Below, piece after piece: positions 18,803 through 27,316 of a DNA stretch of 49,743 nucleotides. Position 1 is the stretch's first letter. Every line of letters starts with the position of its first letter. The DNA lies in the NCBI GenBank assembly GCA_965364515.1, contig CBDTXZ010000002.1, positions 1 through 49,743 on the forward strand. Reading direction: 5' to 3'. A program made the translations under genes and the position numbers. The notes beneath the pieces were generated by a model that made no database searches, was not told the DNA's origin, and saw nothing but the letters and a program-made list of their open reading frames with translations. Origin of the DNA: JAHEDH01 sp965364515. Lineage in GTDB: Bacteria > Actinomycetota > Acidimicrobiia > Spongiisociales > ZC4RG35.

Positions 18803-19426
18803 TCAGCCCAGGGGCAGCTGCTCGCCTGCTTCGATCGGAATGTCCAGGCGGTTGCTCGCAGGTGCGAGAGGACACGACCATGTCGGATTCCAGGCACACG
18901 AAGGGTGGTAGGCGTAGTTGAAGTCGAGAATCAGCTCGCCGTCCGGAGTGGAACCGAGATCCGCGCCCTTCACGGAGTCCAGCAGATATCGGCCACCGCC
19001 GTGTGTGGTCGAACCCGCCGTGGAGTCCCGAAAGGGCAGGAACAATCCCCCGCCGTAGCCGTCGAACCAGAAGAGGCTCAGCGTCTGAGACGCGCCGGCG
19101 CGTGTGAAAGACACGGTGCCGATCTCCTTGAACCGGGTGGACCCGTCGCTCGAGTGCGGGACCTCGACGACTGCGTCCTGCGAATTGGGTTGGAACGAGC
19201 CGGTCACCCGCCAATCCGGGTCGTATGCGAAGAATGGTGTGGACCAGCCGTCGTGCCGATCCGATTCCGAAAGCGGGCTCTGCGGATGTGAACCGATCAA
19301 CGCGTCGCGTCGTCTCCGCCACGCGCCCCATCCGTCGGGGCCGCCACCCTGCATCCTGGCCGTCGCGTAGTTCTCGGCGACCTCCCGGCGATACTCGGCC
19401 AGATCGAGGGACCAATGGCTCGTCAT
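18803..19426 (-). CDS. DUF1684 family protein
   Basis: 207 residues. The conserved DUF1684 blocks are present: PFRDSTAGSTTHGGGRYLLD, the LILDFNYAYHPSCAWNPTW stretch and the C-terminal CPLAPASNRLDIPIEAGEQ. The family's molecular function is not established. There is no signal peptide, so it is probably cytosolic. I chose ATG 19426 because it forms an ATGA overlap with the stop of the lipoprotein gene; a GTG at 19438 is also in frame. Third in a chain of overlapping genes that starts with RNase J. Confidence 0.85.
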   Translation of the reverse strand: MTSHWSLDLAEYRREVAENYATARMQGGGPDGWGAWRRRRDALIGSHPQSPLSESDRHDGWSTPFFAYDPDWRVTGSFQPNSQDAVVEVPHSSDGSTRFKEIGTVSFTRAGASQTLSLFWFDGYGGGLFLPFRDSTAGSTTHGGGRYLLDSVKGADLGSTPDGELILDFNYAYHPSCAWNPTWSCPLAPASNRLDIPIEAGEQLPLG

Positions 19427-19872
19427 GGACCGGAGCACTCGAGCTCATCGACCCGCGGCCATGCTTCGACGCGCGGGCCGTCGACGAGGTAGACGTACTG
19501 GTCGGAATCTTCGCCAATCCAGATCGTGTAGGGACCGGATTCATATCCAGTGAATCGGGCATCACTGTCCAGCGACGACCGGCCGTCATACGGCGCTTCC
19601 AGAAGCACGGGGTCCAAGACCGCGTCCGGATCACGGACATACGTCCGCGACTCTCCAGGGTCGAGATTGCCCAGCGGGTAGTCGATGACGATGACCGCCA
19701 CCAGGTCCGACCCGCACTCCGGCACGCCGCGGATCGCGACCGGCCCGTTCCCGCCGATCGGCTCACCGGACTCGTCGACGACGATCGCTCCGGCCGGATC
19801 GAAGGCGACCGGAGCTCCCCCACACGCACCGAGGAGCAACACCGACGCAACCAGCAACGCCGGCCACCTCAC
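19423..19872 (-). CDS. Predicted lipoprotein, function unknown
   Basis: 149 residues. A short signal ends in the lipobox LLLGAC, with C17 as the lipidated cysteine. Mature part: small, acidic, beta-rich, with two further cysteines (PECGS and the C-terminal LECSG) that could form a disulfide. The GTG start at 19872 overlaps the RNase J stop as GTGA, and its own stop overlaps the DUF1684 start as ATGA. No family is recognised. In-frame sequence upstream to 20301 lies inside RNase J and is a shadow. Confidence 0.75.
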   Translation of the reverse strand: MRWPALLVASVLLLGACGGAPVAFDPAGAIVVDESGEPIGGNGPVAIRGVPECGSDLVAVIVIDYPLGNLDPGESRTYVRDPDAVLDPVLLEAPYDGRSSLDSDARFTGYESGPYTIWIGEDSDQYVYLVDGPRVEAWPRVDELECSGP

Positions 19873-21500
19873 AGCTCGATGACCACCGGGAGGATCACTG
19901 GCTTGCGTGACAGCTCGGCGCGGAGCACGCGCTGGGCCGCCTGCTTGACGGTCTGCTGAATCGCCGAGTGGTCGTAGCTTCCGGCACCCGAGCGATCCTG
20001 CACCGCCTGGCGCACAGCGTTGGCGGCCTTCTCGAGGACGCCCTCCGGCTCGTCCATGACACCGTGGCTGTCGAGATCCGGGCCGTAGACGATCTCGCCC
20101 GTTTCGTGCTTGACCGCAACGGTGACGACCACCACGCCCTCGTCGGCCAGGTGTCCGCGGTCTCTGAGAACGCCCTTCTGGACGTCGCCGTAGCTGTCGC
20201 CATCGAGATACACGTAGCCGGCGGGGACAGCCCGACGCTCGACCCGGGTCTTGTTCCCGTCGACGACCACGGCGTCGCCGTCTTCGAGCACATCGACCCA
20301 CGGAACATCCATCATCCGCGCCAGGCGGGCATGGGCGGCGAGGTGCCGGTACTCACCGTGGACGGGTACGAACGCCTGCGGTCGGATCACGTTGAGGAAG
20401 GTCAACAGCTCCTCGCGATTGGCGTGCCCGGAGACGTGCACGTTGGCATTGCGTCCATGGAAGACGGTCGCGCCCCGCTTGATGAGGCGTGAGATCACCT
20501 TCGAGACCGCCGTCTCGTTGCCGGGGATCGGTGTCGCGCTGATGAGGATCGTGTCGCTGTCGGTGAGGTCGACGAACTTGTGCCTGCCCTGGGCCATGAG
20601 CGAGAGCGCCGCGAACGGCTCGCCCTGGCTGCCGGTCGTGATCAGCAGCTGCTGGTGCTCAGGGAGTTTCATGAGGTCTTTGATGTCGACGACCGCATCG
20701 GATGGGAGGTCGAGGACGCCGAGATCCCTCCCGACATCGGTGTTGCGATGCATCGACCGACCGAAGAAGGCCACCTTCCGTCCCGTCGAGATGCCGGCGT
20801 CGGCGATCTGTTGGACTCGGTGGACGTGAGACGAGAAGCAGGCGGCGATCACACGGGCGGGGCTGTCGCGGATGATGTCGCGGATGGGATCGCCGAGCGA
20901 GCTCTCCGAAGGGACGAAACCGGGGTTCTCGGCGTTGGTCGAATCGGAGAGCAGCAGGCGTACATCACCCAGCTCGGCGAAGGCGGCGAGATCGGTTGGA
21001 CGCCCATCGATCGGCGTCGGGTCGAGCTTGAAGTCCCCGGAGTGGACGATCATGCCCTCGGGGGTGTCGAAGGCGATGCCGGACGCGTCCGGCACGGAGT
21101 GGCTGACCGGGATCATCTTGAACGTGAAGGGCCCGTGCTTTCGCCATTCGAGCTGTTCGACAGGGTGAAGATGCGCTTCGATCCCCATCTCCTCGATGCG
21201 CCCTCTGGCCAGCTCGAGGCTGAGCTTGGTCCCGTAGACGGGGACGTTGATGTCGCGCAGGAAATAGGCGAGCGCGCCGATGTGGTCTTCGTGGCCGTGC
21301 GTGAGGACGACGAACTCCACGTCGCCGGCTCGTTCGACCATCCAGCTCCAGTCGGCGAAGACGAGGTCGACGCCGAGCATGTCCTCCTCGGGGAACATGA
21401 GGCCGCAGTCGATGAGGGCCAGTTTCCCGTCGATCTCGATCGCGGCGGAGTTCCGCCCGATCTCTCCGAGACCGCCGAGGAAGGTGATGCGAACACTCAT
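19869..21500 (-). CDS. rnj: Ribonuclease J
   Basis: 543 residues, a beta-CASP metallo-beta-lactamase nuclease. The zinc motif is THGHEDHIGA (H68, H70, D72, H73), with further family blocks HSVPDASG, HSGDFKLDPTP, LLSDSTNAE and VPVHGEYRHL. It has endo- and 5'-exonuclease activity in rRNA and mRNA processing. The start ATG 21500 follows GGAG at 11 nt. It lies 40 bp after dapA, an order also found in mycobacteria. In-frame sequence upstream of 21500 overlaps dapA and is not coding. Confidence 0.96.
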   Translation of the reverse strand: MSVRITFLGGLGEIGRNSAAIEIDGKLALIDCGLMFPEEDMLGVDLVFADWSWMVERAGDVEFVVLTHGHEDHIGALAYFLRDINVPVYGTKLSLELARGRIEEMGIEAHLHPVEQLEWRKHGPFTFKMIPVSHSVPDASGIAFDTPEGMIVHSGDFKLDPTPIDGRPTDLAAFAELGDVRLLLSDSTNAENPGFVPSESSLGDPIRDIIRDSPARVIAACFSSHVHRVQQIADAGISTGRKVAFFGRSMHRNTDVGRDLGVLDLPSDAVVDIKDLMKLPEHQQLLITTGSQGEPFAALSLMAQGRHKFVDLTDSDTILISATPIPGNETAVSKVISRLIKRGATVFHGRNANVHVSGHANREELLTFLNVIRPQAFVPVHGEYRHLAAHARLARMMDVPWVDVLEDGDAVVVDGNKTRVERRAVPAGYVYLDGDSYGDVQKGVLRDRGHLADEGVVVVTVAVKHETGEIVYGPDLDSHGVMDEPEGVLEKAANAVRQAVQDRSGAGSYDHSAIQQTVKQAAQRVLRAELSRKPVILPVVIEL

Positions 21501-21540
21501 GGTTGAAACACTCCAGTTTCGATAGAAGACGACGTCAGGG

Positions 21541-22425
21541 TCACACCGTGACGTCTTGCAGCGCTGCGAGCGCCGCTCCGACCGCATCCACCGTTTCGGG
21601 GAGCGCTTCGGCGACAGGTGGTCGGGGTCGCCCGACCGGCTCCCACCATTTCGCCATCGCTGCCTTCACCGGTGCCGGATTCGACTCGGTGAAGAGGGCG
21701 TTGCAGAGCGGGAGCAACCTGAGATGAAGCCTACGAGCTTCATCGAAGTTGCCCGCATCGGCGGCGTGCACCATGTCGGCGACCTGCCGACCTGCGAGGT
21801 GGGAGACCACAGAGACGACGCCGATCGCCCCCACGGCCATCATCGCAAGGGTGTAACTGTCCTGGCCGGAATACACGGCAAGATCCGGAACGTCGTGGAC
21901 CGTCTGCGACGTGTGATCGATGTCCATCACGGCGTCTTTGACGGCCACGATCCTGTCGTGAGCCGCGAGCTCTGCGAGCGTGCGCACCTCGATGAGCCGA
22001 CCGGTTCGCCCCGGGATGTTGTACAGGAGCACCGGCAGATCGGTGGCGTCGGCGATCATGGTGAAGTGCGTGGCCAGTCCCCGCTGCTCGGGTTTCGAGT
22101 AGTAGGGCGTCACGGCCATGAGACCGTCGACACCGACGTCGGCTGCGCGCTTGGACAGTTCCACAGACTCTCTGGTGTCGTAGGTGCCGGTGCCGGCGAC
22201 GACGACCGCCCGGTCACCGACCGCGCGCTTCACGGAGCTGAAGAGGCCGACCTTCTCGTCGGCACTGAGCGTGGGCGACTCGCCGGTGGTCCCGGCCACG
22301 ACGATGCCCTCCGAACCCGTTTCGACGAGATGGCGTGCGAGACGGTCGACCCGGTCTTCGTCGATTCGCCCGTCGTCCGTGAATGGCGTGATCATCGCCG
22401 TCAGAACCCGACCGAAGGGGGGCAT
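21541..22425 (-). CDS. dapA: 4-hydroxy-tetrahydrodipicolinate synthase
   Basis: 294 residues, normal length. TIM-barrel aldolase motifs: GTTGESPTLSADEK, the VTPYYSKPEQRG loop, YNIPGRTG with the catalytic Tyr, and VAVKDA with the Schiff-base lysine. It condenses pyruvate and aspartate semialdehyde in lysine and meso-diaminopimelate synthesis. GAGGA stands 5 nt before the ATG. A TAGGAT hexamer about 40 nt upstream on the minus strand could be its -10. The partner dapB is 2 kb away on the same strand. Confidence 0.95.
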   Translation of the reverse strand: MPPFGRVLTAMITPFTDDGRIDEDRVDRLARHLVETGSEGIVVAGTTGESPTLSADEKVGLFSSVKRAVGDRAVVVAGTGTYDTRESVELSKRAADVGVDGLMAVTPYYSKPEQRGLATHFTMIADATDLPVLLYNIPGRTGRLIEVRTLAELAAHDRIVAVKDAVMDIDHTSQTVHDVPDLAVYSGQDSYTLAMMAVGAIGVVSVVSHLAGRQVADMVHAADAGNFDEARRLHLRLLPLCNALFTESNPAPVKAAMAKWWEPVGRPRPPVAEALPETVDAVGAALAALQDVTV

Positions 22426-22526
22426 GTGATCCTCGTGCTCTCTCTCGATTCGCCACCACGCATCCTACCCAGGTCGCGCTGCCGGCCCGGGGCATGCAGC
22501 CTTCGGTGATATCCGGCGGCGGCGGG

Positions 22527-22532
22527 TACATT
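22527..22532 (+). promoter_or_regulatory. -10 element of the thioredoxin-TPR gene (TACATT)
   Basis: TACATT, then 7 nt, then ATG at 22540; no Shine-Dalgarno sequence between. A leaderless mRNA is likely. This also argues against the in-frame TTG at 22531 as the start. Confidence 0.5.
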
Positions 22533-22539
22533 GACGTCC

Positions 22540-23370
22540 ATGGTTTCGAGCGTCATCGATGTGGGCACGGCGGACTTCACGAGCGCCGTGCTGCAGACAT
22601 CCCATCAGATACCGGTCGTCGTCGATCTCTGGGCCGAATGGTGCGGTCCGTGCAAGGTGCTGGGCCCGATCCTCGAGAAGGCCGCGACCGAGGATGACGG
22701 CAGCTGGCTGCTCGCCAAGCTCGACGTCGATCAAAATCCCCAGATCGCCCAGCAACTCGGAGTGCAAGGCATCCCGACCGTCGTTGCGTTCAAGGACGGC
22801 AAAGAAGTGGACCGCTTCACCGGAGCCGTCCCGGAGGCCCAGGTGCGGGCGTTCTTGGACCGGCTCCTGCCATCCCAGCTCGACATCGCCACCGCACGGG
22901 GTGACGCTGCGCTGGACGCAGGCGACACCGAGGCCGCTGCCCAGATCTATCGGTCGGTGCTCTCCGAAGACCCGTCGCACCAGGACGCCGGCCTCTCGCT
23001 CGCCGGCCTGCTCCTCGAAGAAGACGATCGCGACGGCGCCCTCGAGGTGCTCGACCGATTGGCACCCACCGAGGCCGTCAAACAGCTCCAGGCCTATGCA
23101 CGGCTCGGAAGCGAGGTCGGCGATCTGAGTTCGCTGGAGGCGGCCGCAGAATCCGGTGGGCCCGAAGCCCGGCTCGCACTCGGTCGGGCGCAGGCGGCGG
23201 CAGGTGACTCCGAGACGGCGATCGACACCCTCATGGGGGTGATCGGCGAACGCACCGATCCCGAGTCCGACGAGGCGCGGTCGGTGCTGCTGGATCTGTT
23301 CGAGCTGCTCGGAGGCGACAACGCCAAGGTCTCAGAGACGCGCCGTCGTCTCGCCAACGGCCTGTACTGA
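22540..23370 (+). CDS. cnoX-like: Thioredoxin-TPR co-chaperone-like protein (CnoX/YbbN type)
   Basis: 276 residues. A thioredoxin domain (about 1-110) has an intact active site, WAEWCGPCK with C35 and C38, and the cis-proline at P79 (GIPTVVAF). The rest (about 115-276) is helical and built like tetratricopeptide repeats (GDAALDAGDTEAAAQIYRSV). CnoX-type proteins hold redox-damaged proteins and pass them to DnaK or GroEL. Some have lost the CxxC; here it is complete, so reductase activity is plausible. It leads a plus-strand group with a cyclophilin, so a shared folding role is reasonable. Confidence 0.88.
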   Translation: MVSSVIDVGTADFTSAVLQTSHQIPVVVDLWAEWCGPCKVLGPILEKAATEDDGSWLLAKLDVDQNPQIAQQLGVQGIPTVVAFKDGKEVDRFTGAVPEAQVRAFLDRLLPSQLDIATARGDAALDAGDTEAAAQIYRSVLSEDPSHQDAGLSLAGLLLEEDDRDGALEVLDRLAPTEAVKQLQAYARLGSEVGDLSSLEAAAESGGPEARLALGRAQAAAGDSETAIDTLMGVIGERTDPESDEARSVLLDLFELLGGDNAKVSETRRRLANGLY

Positions 23371-23404
23371 GCGGGCCGACTGCAGGGAGCGGGGCATCGT
23401 TGCC

Positions 23405-23410
23405 TACGCT
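23405..23410 (+). promoter_or_regulatory. Possible -10 element of the cyclophilin gene (TACGCT)
   Basis: TACGCT lies 28 bp before the cyclophilin ATG, leaving a short leader that contains the GAGGA ribosome site. Confidence 0.35.
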
Positions 23411-23438
23411 GGTGTCTTCCCATCCGTGAGGACCAACC

Positions 23439-23948
23439 ATGGCGAAGAGCTACGCCTCAGCACCAGACATGACCATCGACCTCTCGAAGTCGTATTCGGC
23501 GAAGATCGAGACCAATCTCGGTGACATCGAGATCGACCTGCTCGCCGAGCGGTCGCCTTTGACCGTCAACAACTTCGTGTTTCTGGCCCGGGACGGCTTC
23601 TACGACGACGTGATCTTCCATCGCGTGATCTCTGGCTTCATGATCCAGGGCGGTGACCCGACCGGAACCGGCCGTGGCGGGCCCGGATATCGATTCCGGG
23701 ACGAGACCGAGGGCGCAGGCGACTACAGCCGCGGAACGGTCGCGATGGCGAATGCCGGTCCGAACACGAACGGCAGCCAGTTCTTCATCTGCCATGGGGA
23801 CGCTCCGCTCCCCCACAGCTACACGATCTTCGGGAAGGTGACGTCGGGCATGGACACCGTCGACGCCATCGCCGCGCTCGACACCGACCGCGCCGACCGC
23901 CCCTCGACCGACGCCACCATGAAGAGCGTCACCATCACCGAGAGCTGA
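23439..23948 (+). CDS. ppi: Peptidyl-prolyl cis-trans isomerase, cyclophilin type
   Basis: 169 residues, single cyclophilin domain. Catalytic and binding blocks are FHRVISGFMIQGGDPTGTG and MANAGPNTNGSQFFI. There is no signal peptide, so it is cytosolic. GAGGA is placed well before the ATG. It lies 68 bp after the thioredoxin-TPR gene. A long perfect hairpin follows 5 bp after the stop. Confidence 0.95.
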   Translation: MAKSYASAPDMTIDLSKSYSAKIETNLGDIEIDLLAERSPLTVNNFVFLARDGFYDDVIFHRVISGFMIQGGDPTGTGRGGPGYRFRDETEGAGDYSRGTVAMANAGPNTNGSQFFICHGDAPLPHSYTIFGKVTSGMDTVDAIAALDTDRADRPSTDATMKSVTITES

Positions 23949-23953
23949 TTCCC

Positions 23954-24000
23954 TTCTTGTGACGCAAACAGCGGTATTAGCCACGTTTGCGTCACAAGAA
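23954..24000. terminator. 16-bp perfect inverted repeat after the cyclophilin gene
   Basis: The left arm TTCTTGTGACGCAAAC (23954-23969) and right arm GTTTGCGTCACAAGAA (23985-24000) match perfectly around a 15-nt loop. As RNA this is a strong hairpin, so transcript end or 3' protection is likely. There is no T-run, the arms are unusually long, and the halves carry TGTGA/TCACA, so a binding site is another possibility. Confidence 0.55.
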
Positions 24001-24011
24001 CGGTTGCCGAC

Positions 24012-24395
24012 GTGACCGACGAGACCACCGACGAGGGCTTCGGGTGCAGGCCGACTGCGAACGCGTTCGGCCTGCTGGCCGTGTTCGTCGTCGTGGCGGC
24101 CACGGTGGGCGTTTCGCTGGCGCTTCGCCCCGGATGTGACGGGATCTGTGAAACCGCCGGCTTCACCCTCTATGCGGCCGCGTTGCCCATCTCGGCGCTG
24201 TTCGCCTTCTTCGCGGGAGACCTGCCCTTGGCATGGCCGCTCGACACGACCTTCTGGATCATCGCCGCATTCGGCATCGGGAGGTTCGCCGAGCTGAAGC
24301 GCATGACCGTGCCTGCCGTGGTGACACGGGCAGCCATCATCGCCCTGGTCTACGGCTTCGTGGTCTCGCTGTTCCTGGAGTCGGTAGAAGCCTGA
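24012..24395 (+). CDS. Small membrane protein, function unknown
   Basis: 127 residues with about four hydrophobic segments (about 17-38, 52-68, 76-88 and 100-121) and two cysteines in the first outer loop (RPGCDGICETAG) that could pair. GTG start; no clear ribosome site. It follows the 16-bp hairpin by 12 bp and ends 12 bp from the convergent dapB. No family is recognised. Confidence 0.65.
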   Translation: MTDETTDEGFGCRPTANAFGLLAVFVVVAATVGVSLALRPGCDGICETAGFTLYAAALPISALFAFFAGDLPLAWPLDTTFWIIAAFGIGRFAELKRMTVPAVVTRAAIIALVYGFVVSLFLESVEA

Positions 24396-24407
24396 CGCCC
24401 CGGCCGT

Positions 24408-25157
24408 TCAAAACCCGAGGGCGGTCTCCAGCCCGACGTGGACCCCGGTCAGCCCGCCGACATGGCCCACGGCGGTCAGGACCCCGGGCATGAACGACGC
24501 TCGGTCCGTCGAGTCGTGGCGAATGGTGAGCAGCTCCCCCAGATTCCCGAGCAGCACCTCCTGGTGCGCAACCAGGCCGGGAAGTCGGACCGAATGGATG
24601 CGGACTCCTCCGACCTCGCCACCGAGCACGCCGGCAGTCTTCTCCTCGGAGTCCCGGCGCCGCGCCTGGTTCGGATTCGCCTCGGCCATCCGCTCCGCCG
24701 TCGACCGGGCCGTCCCCGACGGGGCGTCGACCTTCTCGTCGTGGTGGAGTTCGATGATCTCCGATGCCCGGAAGTAGGGCGCCGCCATCTCCGCGAACCG
24801 CATCATGAGCACGGCGCCCACCGAGAAGTTGGGCACGATGAGACAGCCGAGCTCTTCAGGCCACACCGCCTCGATCTCCGATGCCGAGACGCCGGACGTC
24901 CCGACGACGACATGACAGCCGAACCCTCCCCAGCGTTGCACGTTCTCCAGCACGACATCGGGAACGGTGGACTCGACGACGACGTCTGCCGGCCGGCAGA
25001 CGTCGGGATCGTCCGAGACGGTCAGAGCGCCGATCCGCTCACCGGCGTGGCCCGGCCCGTAGAGGCCGACGACTTCGAACTGGTCGGACTCCGACAGCGC
25101 CCCGACGATCAATCGACCCATGCGACCTGCAGCCCCGGACACGGCGACTTTCGTCAT
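24408..25157 (-). CDS. dapB: 4-hydroxy-tetrahydrodipicolinate reductase
   Basis: 249 residues, normal length. The NAD(P) motif is VAVSGAAGRMGRLI at the N-terminus; the substrate block HHDEKVDAPSGTA includes the catalytic Lys; VPNFSVGAVLM is also diagnostic. Second committed step of the diaminopimelate pathway. ATG 25157 overlaps the stop of the M16 peptidase gene as ATGA. Longer in-frame sequence upstream lies inside the peptidase gene and is a shadow. Confidence 0.96.
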   Translation of the reverse strand: MTKVAVSGAAGRMGRLIVGALSESDQFEVVGLYGPGHAGERIGALTVSDDPDVCRPADVVVESTVPDVVLENVQRWGGFGCHVVVGTSGVSASEIEAVWPEELGCLIVPNFSVGAVLMMRFAEMAAPYFRASEIIELHHDEKVDAPSGTARSTAERMAEANPNQARRRDSEEKTAGVLGGEVGGVRIHSVRLPGLVAHQEVLLGNLGELLTIRHDSTDRASFMPGVLTAVGHVGGLTGVHVGLETALGF

Positions 25158-26413
25158 CGGAGGTGCTTTTCGAAGTCGGCGGCATCGAACGGCCCGACGG
25201 CGCCGATGACCTTCGGGCCCGCCAGCACCGTCTCGGCGACCGTGCGGACGTCGTCGAGCGTGACCGCCTCGACTCGTTCGATTCGCTCGTCGACGCTGAG
25301 ATGGTCGAAGCCGATCATCTCGGCACGACCGAGACGCACCATGCGGCTCGAAGAGTCCTCCATCGACAGGGCGAGGCTCCCCCGCATCGCCCCTCGGGCG
25401 CGCTCGAGCTCCTGATCGGTGATGCCGTCGGCGATGACGGACTCGAGCTCTCGGTGCACGAGCTCGAGCACGGTGTCGACCTGATCCGGCGTGGTCCCGG
25501 CGTAGATCCCCCACGTCCCGGCGTCTGCGTACGAGGTCTTGAACGAGTAGACCGAGTAGGTGAGGCCGTGCTCCTCTCGAATGGTGGTGAACAGCCGCGA
25601 CGACATGCCGCCGCCGAGAACGAGGTTCAGGACGTCGAACGCCCATCTGCGATCGTCCGACCGGTCGATGCCAGACCCCCCGAGAATGACGTGCGCCGCC
25701 TCGGTGTCGCGTTCGACCAGACGCACGGTCTCTCGCGGGTGGATCGTTGCGTATTCGTGATCGAGCGGCTCACCAGACCAGTCTCCGAACAGCTCACCCG
25801 CCTGTGCAACCACGTCGTCGTGGTCGACCGAGCCGGCGAGAGCGATCACCACCGAACCCGCTCCGTAGCGGCGCTTCCAGTAGCCGTGGATGTCATCGCG
25901 GGTCATGCCCCGGACGGACTCCCGGGTTCCCAGGACCGGCGCCTCGAGCGGATGGCCTTCGAAAACGGTCGCCATGAAGAGCTCGAATGCGACATCCGAC
26001 GGATCGTCCTCGGCCATGTTGATCTCTTCGATCACGACCTGGCGCTCGGCATCGATCTCCTTCGCCCGGAACGCGGGCCGTTGCAGCATCTCGGACAACA
26101 TGCCGAGACCGTCGGGCAGGTCTTCGTCGAGCAGGCGTGCCCAGAAGCAGGTGTGGTCCTTGCTCGTGAAGGCGTTCGACTCGGCGCCCATGGCATCGAA
26201 CCGCTCGGAGATCTCTCTGGACGACAGCGATTCCGACCCTTTGAAGAGCAGGTGTTCGAGAAAGTGCGATGCCCCGGCCTCGTTGGTGTTCTCGTCACGG
26301 GTGCCGGTGTCGACCCAGCAACCCACGGCAACGGAGCGGATGCCGGGCATGTTCTCGGTGATGACCCTCAACCCGTTGGGGAGCGTCGTGAGCTGGTAGT
26401 GCATCGGGGCCAT
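25154..26413 (-). CDS. M16 family zinc peptidase (PepR/processing-peptidase-like)
   Basis: About 419 residues. The inverted zinc motif HFLEHLLFKG (HxxEH) lies near residue 52, with the downstream Glu in the VIEEINMAEDDPSD block. The C-terminal half is M16_C-like with LVLGGGMSSRLFTTIREEHGLTYSVYS. Similar to mycobacterial PepR. The substrate is unknown. Starts at 26413 (MAPMHY) and 26404 are both possible. It is co-transcribed with dapB (ATGA overlap), as is common in actinobacteria, and is divergent from the DUF4230 gene. Confidence 0.93.
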   Translation of the reverse strand: MAPMHYQLTTLPNGLRVITENMPGIRSVAVGCWVDTGTRDENTNEAGASHFLEHLLFKGSESLSSREISERFDAMGAESNAFTSKDHTCFWARLLDEDLPDGLGMLSEMLQRPAFRAKEIDAERQVVIEEINMAEDDPSDVAFELFMATVFEGHPLEAPVLGTRESVRGMTRDDIHGYWKRRYGAGSVVIALAGSVDHDDVVAQAGELFGDWSGEPLDHEYATIHPRETVRLVERDTEAAHVILGGSGIDRSDDRRWAFDVLNLVLGGGMSSRLFTTIREEHGLTYSVYSFKTSYADAGTWGIYAGTTPDQVDTVLELVHRELESVIADGITDQELERARGAMRGSLALSMEDSSSRMVRLGRAEMIGFDHLSVDERIERVEAVTLDDVRTVAETVLAGPKVIGAVGPFDAADFEKHLR

Positions 26414-26456
26414 GGTACGGAACGCGATGACCAAGGAGATACCGGTGTTCGAGCGG

Positions 26457-26462
26457 TACCCT
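26457..26462 (+). promoter_or_regulatory. -10 element of the DUF4230 gene (TACCCT)
   Basis: TACCCT, then 6 nt, then the GTG at 26469. No Shine-Dalgarno sequence; leaderless start likely. This decides the GTG as start. Confidence 0.5.
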
Positions 26463-26468
26463 CATTGC

Positions 26469-27185
26469 GTGACCCAGCCCGATCAGACCGACTCCCCTCC
26501 GGCCCCGACGCAGCCGTCCGGCCGGCTCCGCCGCCAGTCGGGCATGGACCGGATCGGCAGGGTGATCCTGATCGGTCTCGGCATCGCCACCCTGATCCTG
26601 GTCGGGTCGCTCGCCTACATCGCAGGCAAGGCCGCCGAGACGGTCGCGAACCTCGATGAGCGCACGGCCGTCATCACCGGCGAGGGTGAGTTCACCCGTC
26701 TGGGGCCGGTGACCGCTCAGTCATTGCGTGAGCTCTCCGAACTGACCACCGTCGAGATCATCCAGTACACCACGATCGAGAAGGGAGACGATCGCGGCTG
26801 GCTCAATTGGGCGGCGGGCGATCAGATCTCGATGTTCGTGGTCGCCTCGATCGGCGCCGGTGTCGATCTCGCCGAGCTGGACGACGACGACATTCTCGCC
26901 GATCCGGAAACGGGCGAGGCGGTGGTCCGTCTCCCGGCTGCCGACATCACCTACGTCGCCCCAGACACCGAGGCCACCCACGTCTACAACCGCCAGACTG
27001 GTGTCTTCACGAAGGGCGATCCGGATCTCGAACGCTCGGCGCGCCTCGCCGCCGAGGACGTCCTGGTGAAACAGGCGCTCGAGGCCGGATTGCTGGAACG
27101 GGCCGAAGCCAGGGCAGTCTCGGTTCTGGAGGGCCTGATCCGCAGTCTCGGCTACACCGATGTGACGGTCGTCGTCGGGAACTGA
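26469..27185 (+). CDS. DUF4230-family membrane-anchored protein
   Basis: 238 residues. A Pro-rich N-terminal tail (about 1-25) is followed by one TM helix (about 33-56, VILIGLGIATLILVGSLAYI) and an extracellular alpha/beta region of about 180 residues with the layout of DUF4230 proteins (TAQSLRELSELTTVEIIQYT, then a long C-terminal helix region). Family function is not established. The call is by overall pattern. It is divergent from the M16 peptidase gene. Confidence 0.7.
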   Translation: MTQPDQTDSPPAPTQPSGRLRRQSGMDRIGRVILIGLGIATLILVGSLAYIAGKAAETVANLDERTAVITGEGEFTRLGPVTAQSLRELSELTTVEIIQYTTIEKGDDRGWLNWAAGDQISMFVVASIGAGVDLAELDDDDILADPETGEAVVRLPAADITYVAPDTEATHVYNRQTGVFTKGDPDLERSARLAAEDVLVKQALEAGLLERAEARAVSVLEGLIRSLGYTDVTVVVGN

Positions 27186-27316
27186 TCCACCGGCCTGCGG
27201 TATCCGGCATGCGGTGTGCGCCTCTTGGCCAGCACGCTCAGGCCAGAGCGCCGACCGACCGCGTATGCATGCCGTTGGAGTTGGCCCCCTACCTCCCCGG
27301 CTCGTTCCTCGCCGGA

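Noticed and set aside
17317..18921. Antisense open frame across ftsK
   Set aside because: Lies over the FtsK motor, linker and TM region; the translation is Arg/Glu-rich without any motif.
22531..22539. TTG start for the thioredoxin-TPR protein
   Set aside because: It overlaps the TACATT -10-like box and has no ribosome site; ATG 22540 fits better.
23954..24000. tRNA or structured ncRNA reading of the 16-bp hairpin
   Set aside because: A single long stem with a simple loop; no acceptor, D or T-arm pattern and no anticodon arm.
24881..26659. Antisense open frame across the M16 peptidase and dapB
   Set aside because: Covers two well-supported genes on the other strand and has no protein-like features.
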